Below are positions 60,757 to 64,000 of a stretch of DNA of 64,000 nt, piece after piece (the first letter of the stretch is position 1; every line of letters starts with the position of its first letter). The notes under the pieces are model-generated. The model worked only from the letters and a program-made list of their open reading frames with translations, searched no databases and was not told where the DNA came from. The position numbers and the translations under genes are program-made. Origin of the DNA: Caprella mutica (Eukaryota; Arthropoda; Malacostraca; Amphipoda; Caprellidae); the NCBI GenBank assembly GCA_947561585.1, contig CANNZV010000268.1:319035-383034 (forward strand). The letters run 5' to 3'.

Positions 60757-60939
60757 ATGTGGACCGAAAACAGACCTAGTAAAGAAGCTGAGGGACATTG
60801 TTATAGTTCCAGTACTATTACTTCCTTGGTTTCTACTCAATTGTACCTACTCTCGAAGAATGTTGCAGACCTGGTGCTCGATCTACTGGAGAGTGGAGTT
60901 GCAGAAGTTGAAGCGCTGCACTTTCTTCTTGATGAATGA
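60757..60939 (+). CDS. Short ORF, possibly a gene fragment (60 codons)
   Basis: MWTENRPSKEAEGHCYSSST... ending VAEVEALHFLLDE. Amphipathic helices are likely in the second half (LLSKNVADLVLDLLESGVAE). An AATAAA lies about 80 bases after the stop. No family is recognised and no splice partners are obvious, so it may be chance. Confidence 0.2.
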   Translation: MWTENRPSKEAEGHCYSSSTITSLVSTQLYLLSKNVADLVLDLLESGVAEVEALHFLLDE

Positions 60940-61231
60940 AGAAACAAACCTAAAGCCCCGTACACTAAACAGTGTATCTTTAACTTTGAGTAGGACACTT
61001 TAATTATTATATATTGAATAAAGGCAAGCTTCGCTTTAAGTACAACTCACTTTAGAAAAACTGGCCCTTATTTTGAGTCATGATTCGAAATAAGAACCGT
61101 TCGTAGAGATAGAAAACTGAGACCATTTTTTGTGATCGTTACACGGCAACTAAAAAAAACATCAAAATTATAATCCAGATTAGGTTATAAGAAGCAAATG
61201 GTTCAGAAATTCAACATGTACTATTTTAGGG

Positions 61232-61405
61232 TAAGTTCCGTCTTATCGCACGGTTCCATATTTTCGAACACGTAAATTTTTTTATTTAATAATCATATTT
61301 TAATTTTTCTCTCAATTGGTATCCATGATACTAATTAAAATAGAAGTTAAATAATAATTGAAATATATATTTTTTTTTCTGACGTGTCCGAAATTGTAGA
61401 ACCAT
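61232..61405. mobile_element. Short MITE-like inverted repeat
   Basis: 'gcacggttccatattttcga' plus 'acacgt' pairs imperfectly with 'gacgtgtccgaaattgtaga' plus 'accatgg'. It begins 'agggtaagttccg', similar to the MITEs at 35785 and 37970. Confidence 0.5.
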
Positions 61406-61608
61406 GGATTTTAAAATATTTAATAAATGCACGACTTTAAACTTTTTCATCACAGTCAAAAAAAATGAAAGACTGTATATTATTATTAATATGCTTATAT
61501 ACTTAGTACTCTAATAACTATAAAACAAATTTTCTTTCTATAACTCAAAGAAAATGAGATATAAGTATTCGAGGAGTGACAATTATAAATTTCTTGTTAC
61601 TTTTATTA

Positions 61609-61660
61609 GCTTTAGTTACCGTTTGGTTACTAAACCGAGTCGTTATTTGGTAACTAAAGC
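61609..61660. repeat. Hairpin with 12-bp perfect stem
   Basis: GCTTTAGTTACC / GGTAACTAAAGC around GTTTGGTTACTAAACC, which also folds. Function unknown. Confidence 0.6.
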
Positions 61661-62404
61661 GGGGGATGCCTGTAACACGAAACGTATTTATCACACACAA
61701 TAATTTGAATTATAATCGGTTAATAGTTAACCGGTTTTGTTGATCTAAACCTTAATTTCTGTAGCAATATTACATTTTATTTAAAATTAGTAGATTATTT
61801 CTAAAAATTCTATATACAACCAATTGAACTCTTCAAAATGTTCCAAAAATCAAAATTCTACCCATGTTCTTCATTGTAGTGATCTTAAGTCTAAGCACTA
61901 CAAGATCGAATAGTTTTATGTTCCTACCTATCTTATTTATTTCCTAATATTCTATTATTAATTGATATGTCATTATTGCAGAAACTAGAAATTATTAATA
62001 GCATTTAAATAATCACAGTATCGGCATCAGCGAAAATCTAGGTAGCGGAATCGGTGAAAATTTTGTTACCGTCCTATCTATAATAATTTCACTTTCAATG
62101 GAAAGGTCTAACAATAAATATGCTAAAATACCATTAACTACCTGCAGGAAATAACAATAATAACATTAGAAAACTGGAATTATACCAATTCCTGTTTCTC
62201 ATTTCATATTCCAGTGATTCTCGCTATGATCTTCATTACTCTATTGAAACTGTAAATTCAGATTTAACTAATGATGTGCAATAACGATACATTCAAGAAA
62301 AATATTGTAATGGATTATTTCTCGCATTGTAAAGTATATTAATTAGACTCCGAAAAGGGTCTTGAATCTTACGGAGTCAATCACTTATTAATATATAAAT
62401 AATG
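61661..62404. other. Gene-free DNA
   Basis: No supported feature. Confidence 0.35.
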
Positions 62405-62700
62405 CATGGAATATAACATCTGCTCCTGAACCAAAAATCTATGCCGCTCACACCAAAAGTGAATGCAATGAACCACGAAGAAGCAGCCAGGCAAAAAAGT
62501 GGCTACAGTGTTACTCTATATTCGATGACCAGATCATGGATGCAGAAAAGCTACTAAGTGAATAATATCACTTACCAAGCGCTGTGACTATAAAAGATGC
62601 GAGCAACGATATAACTGAAACATAAAAAACCGAAAATCGTGAAAAAATATACTAGTAGAAGAGCCATCTTCCCAGATTTCTAAAGTAGCGTTAAGTATTT
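62405..62700 (+). repeat. Dispersed repeat family R, diverged copy
   Basis: 'acatctgctcctgaaccaaa', 'gaagaagcagccaggc', 'atcatggatgcagaaaagct', 'gtagaagagccat' follow the family order. Confidence 0.55.
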
Positions 62701-63388
62701 AATATATATTTTCACAAAGATACAAAATTTCAATTATATGAGAGTGGGAAACTGGTTTCTTTTATAGAGTGTCAGAAACTTATTTTTTCAAGAGCACCAG
62801 ATATCAATCTTTACCACAAAAAAAATCACATCAGCACTCTTTTCAATTCATAATCATCATAATCTTTATTGAATAAAATAATTTACAATCGTTACACATC
62901 AGACAAACATAAAAATATATTCAAGCCAATATGAAGTTTTCCATAGTAGGAAAAGGAAAGCTTTTAAATGTTATAAGCCAATAAATACTTTAGTCAGCAG
63001 AATAACATCACACACAGTCCATCAGGATGAGTTTGCTGACTAAACTTTTAATTTAAAAATTTGTATAACAAAATTTGGCATACAGCTAGCAGAAATTAGA
63101 TATGTGAAATGTTACGTTAGAACATTTAAGGACAAAAGAAAATGAAACAACAAGCATCAGGGAAAATGGAATATTATGAGTAGGTAGAATTAGCTTTTGA
63201 AGTGTGGTTCAGATATCGCAAAGTTGCTAACAGCATAGCCTGGAGATTGTAACTCAGAATTGGTACACATACTAGATTATTGAACCACTGAAGACTTGTT
63301 TTAATATTTCTTGTGTCAGTATCAGATCTAAGAATAATTTACTTCATGTATGTACTAACATACTATATAGTTATATACCATCAGATAA

Positions 63389-63632
63389 TCAGAGAAAAGA
63401 GTCACTGTGATGATGTACTATCAGAGAAAAGAGTCACTGTGATGATGTACTATCAGAGAAAAGAGTCACTGTGATGATGTACTATCAGAGAAAAGAGTCA
63501 CTGTGAAGATGTACTATCAGAGAAAAGAGTCACTGTGATGATGTACTGTCAGAGAAAAGAGTCACTGTGATGATGTACTATCAGAGAAAAGAGTCACTGT
63601 GATGATGTACTATCAGAGAAAAGAGTCACTGA
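63389..63632 (+). repeat. 32-bp minisatellite, seven full units and one partial
   Basis: The unit is tcagagaaaagagtcactgt gatgatgtacta, repeated exactly every 32 bases with two single-base variants (gaagatg at about 63507, ctgtc at about 63546). Confidence 0.95.
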
Positions 63633-64000
63633 GTGAAGTAAATTTCAGAATTCAGTTTCCTAATTTTGTATCATTTTAGAAAATTGTCATCGGAACTAAC
63701 ACCAATTTTAAAATATATTAAAAAACATTACAATTAGCAGAGTTATATTTAGGATGGAATTAGTAAACAGTGAAGAAATCACAGGAGAAACTTTTTCTTT
63801 GACTGTGGTAAACATGACTTCATGTACTACTACTTGATTCTTCAGGTGAAATAATTGTAGCTTTTAATATTATTCTCTATCAGAAAGCATTTAATATGTT
63901 TTTGTCCAATAATCAGCAGAACCCTATTTCAATATCCTTGAATTGTATTAAGAATATGTATTACAGCTTTACATTCAATATTAACATTACTGTGTGCAGA
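63633..64000. other. Right edge, nothing recognised
   Basis: AT-rich DNA without a supported feature. Confidence 0.35.

Noticed and set aside
60757..60939. Confident protein-coding gene
   Set aside because: A single short frame without domain, splice support or repeats. Kept only as a low-confidence feature.

Overview
This is a gene-poor, AT-rich nuclear window from an animal, almost certainly an arthropod. The genes have spliceosomal introns with GT-AG borders. The best-preserved tandem family encodes clip-domain serine protease homologues, which are an arthropod protein class. Nothing in the sequence fixes the order or species. Four genes can be assembled exon by exon in clean phase. Nearly everything else that can be read is repetitive DNA, mostly short DNA transposons (MITEs) stacked inside one another.

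Layout. 1-400: last two exons of a serine protease homologue. 1.1-5.2 kb: three repeat elements, including two adjacent palindromes inside a TA-flanked element. 5.6-10.5 kb: a complete eight-exon clip-domain serine protease homologue (368 aa) in which the catalytic His is replaced by Ser. 16.3-16.6 kb: a broken third copy of its last two exons. 18.0-19.1 kb (minus): adenylate kinase 3, four exons, 222 aa. 19.3-31.1 kb: a repeat desert with a 20-bp minisatellite and many nested MITEs. 31.6-35.7 kb (minus): a four-exon, 223-aa protein that may be an insect-type PPP1R35, with a LINE remnant and transposase debris in its last intron. 37.7-39.1 kb (minus): Pin1 (dodo) prolyl isomerase, three exons, 161 aa. 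39.1-64 kb: no confident gene, only transposon remnants, two tandem-duplicated blocks, a tRNA-derived SINE and a 32-bp minisatellite.

The most unusual feature is a clan of 200-400 bp elements. They begin CCA and end TGG, and many have perfect 8-bp target duplications (for example GGAATGTA, CACCTTCA, CCGACATG, TACATAAC, CTGCACTT, GTGAAAGA). Several lineages share a central 'taacataggaattaatt'-type core, but each fills its arms with its own repeated short signature: GGTGGA, GTCGCC, GTCTCC, GCCAA, CTCCCGC or CTCTCC. Larger elements (8481-9575, 26101-27017, 28142-31108, 44305-46522) show the same habit of lineage-specific subterminal repeats.

The genes do not form a pathway. The protease homologues are likely secreted immune or cuticle regulators. 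AK3 is a mitochondrial nucleotide kinase. Pin1 and the PPP1R35-like protein lie in the same orientation and may both act in cell-cycle or centrosome biology, but that link is inference.
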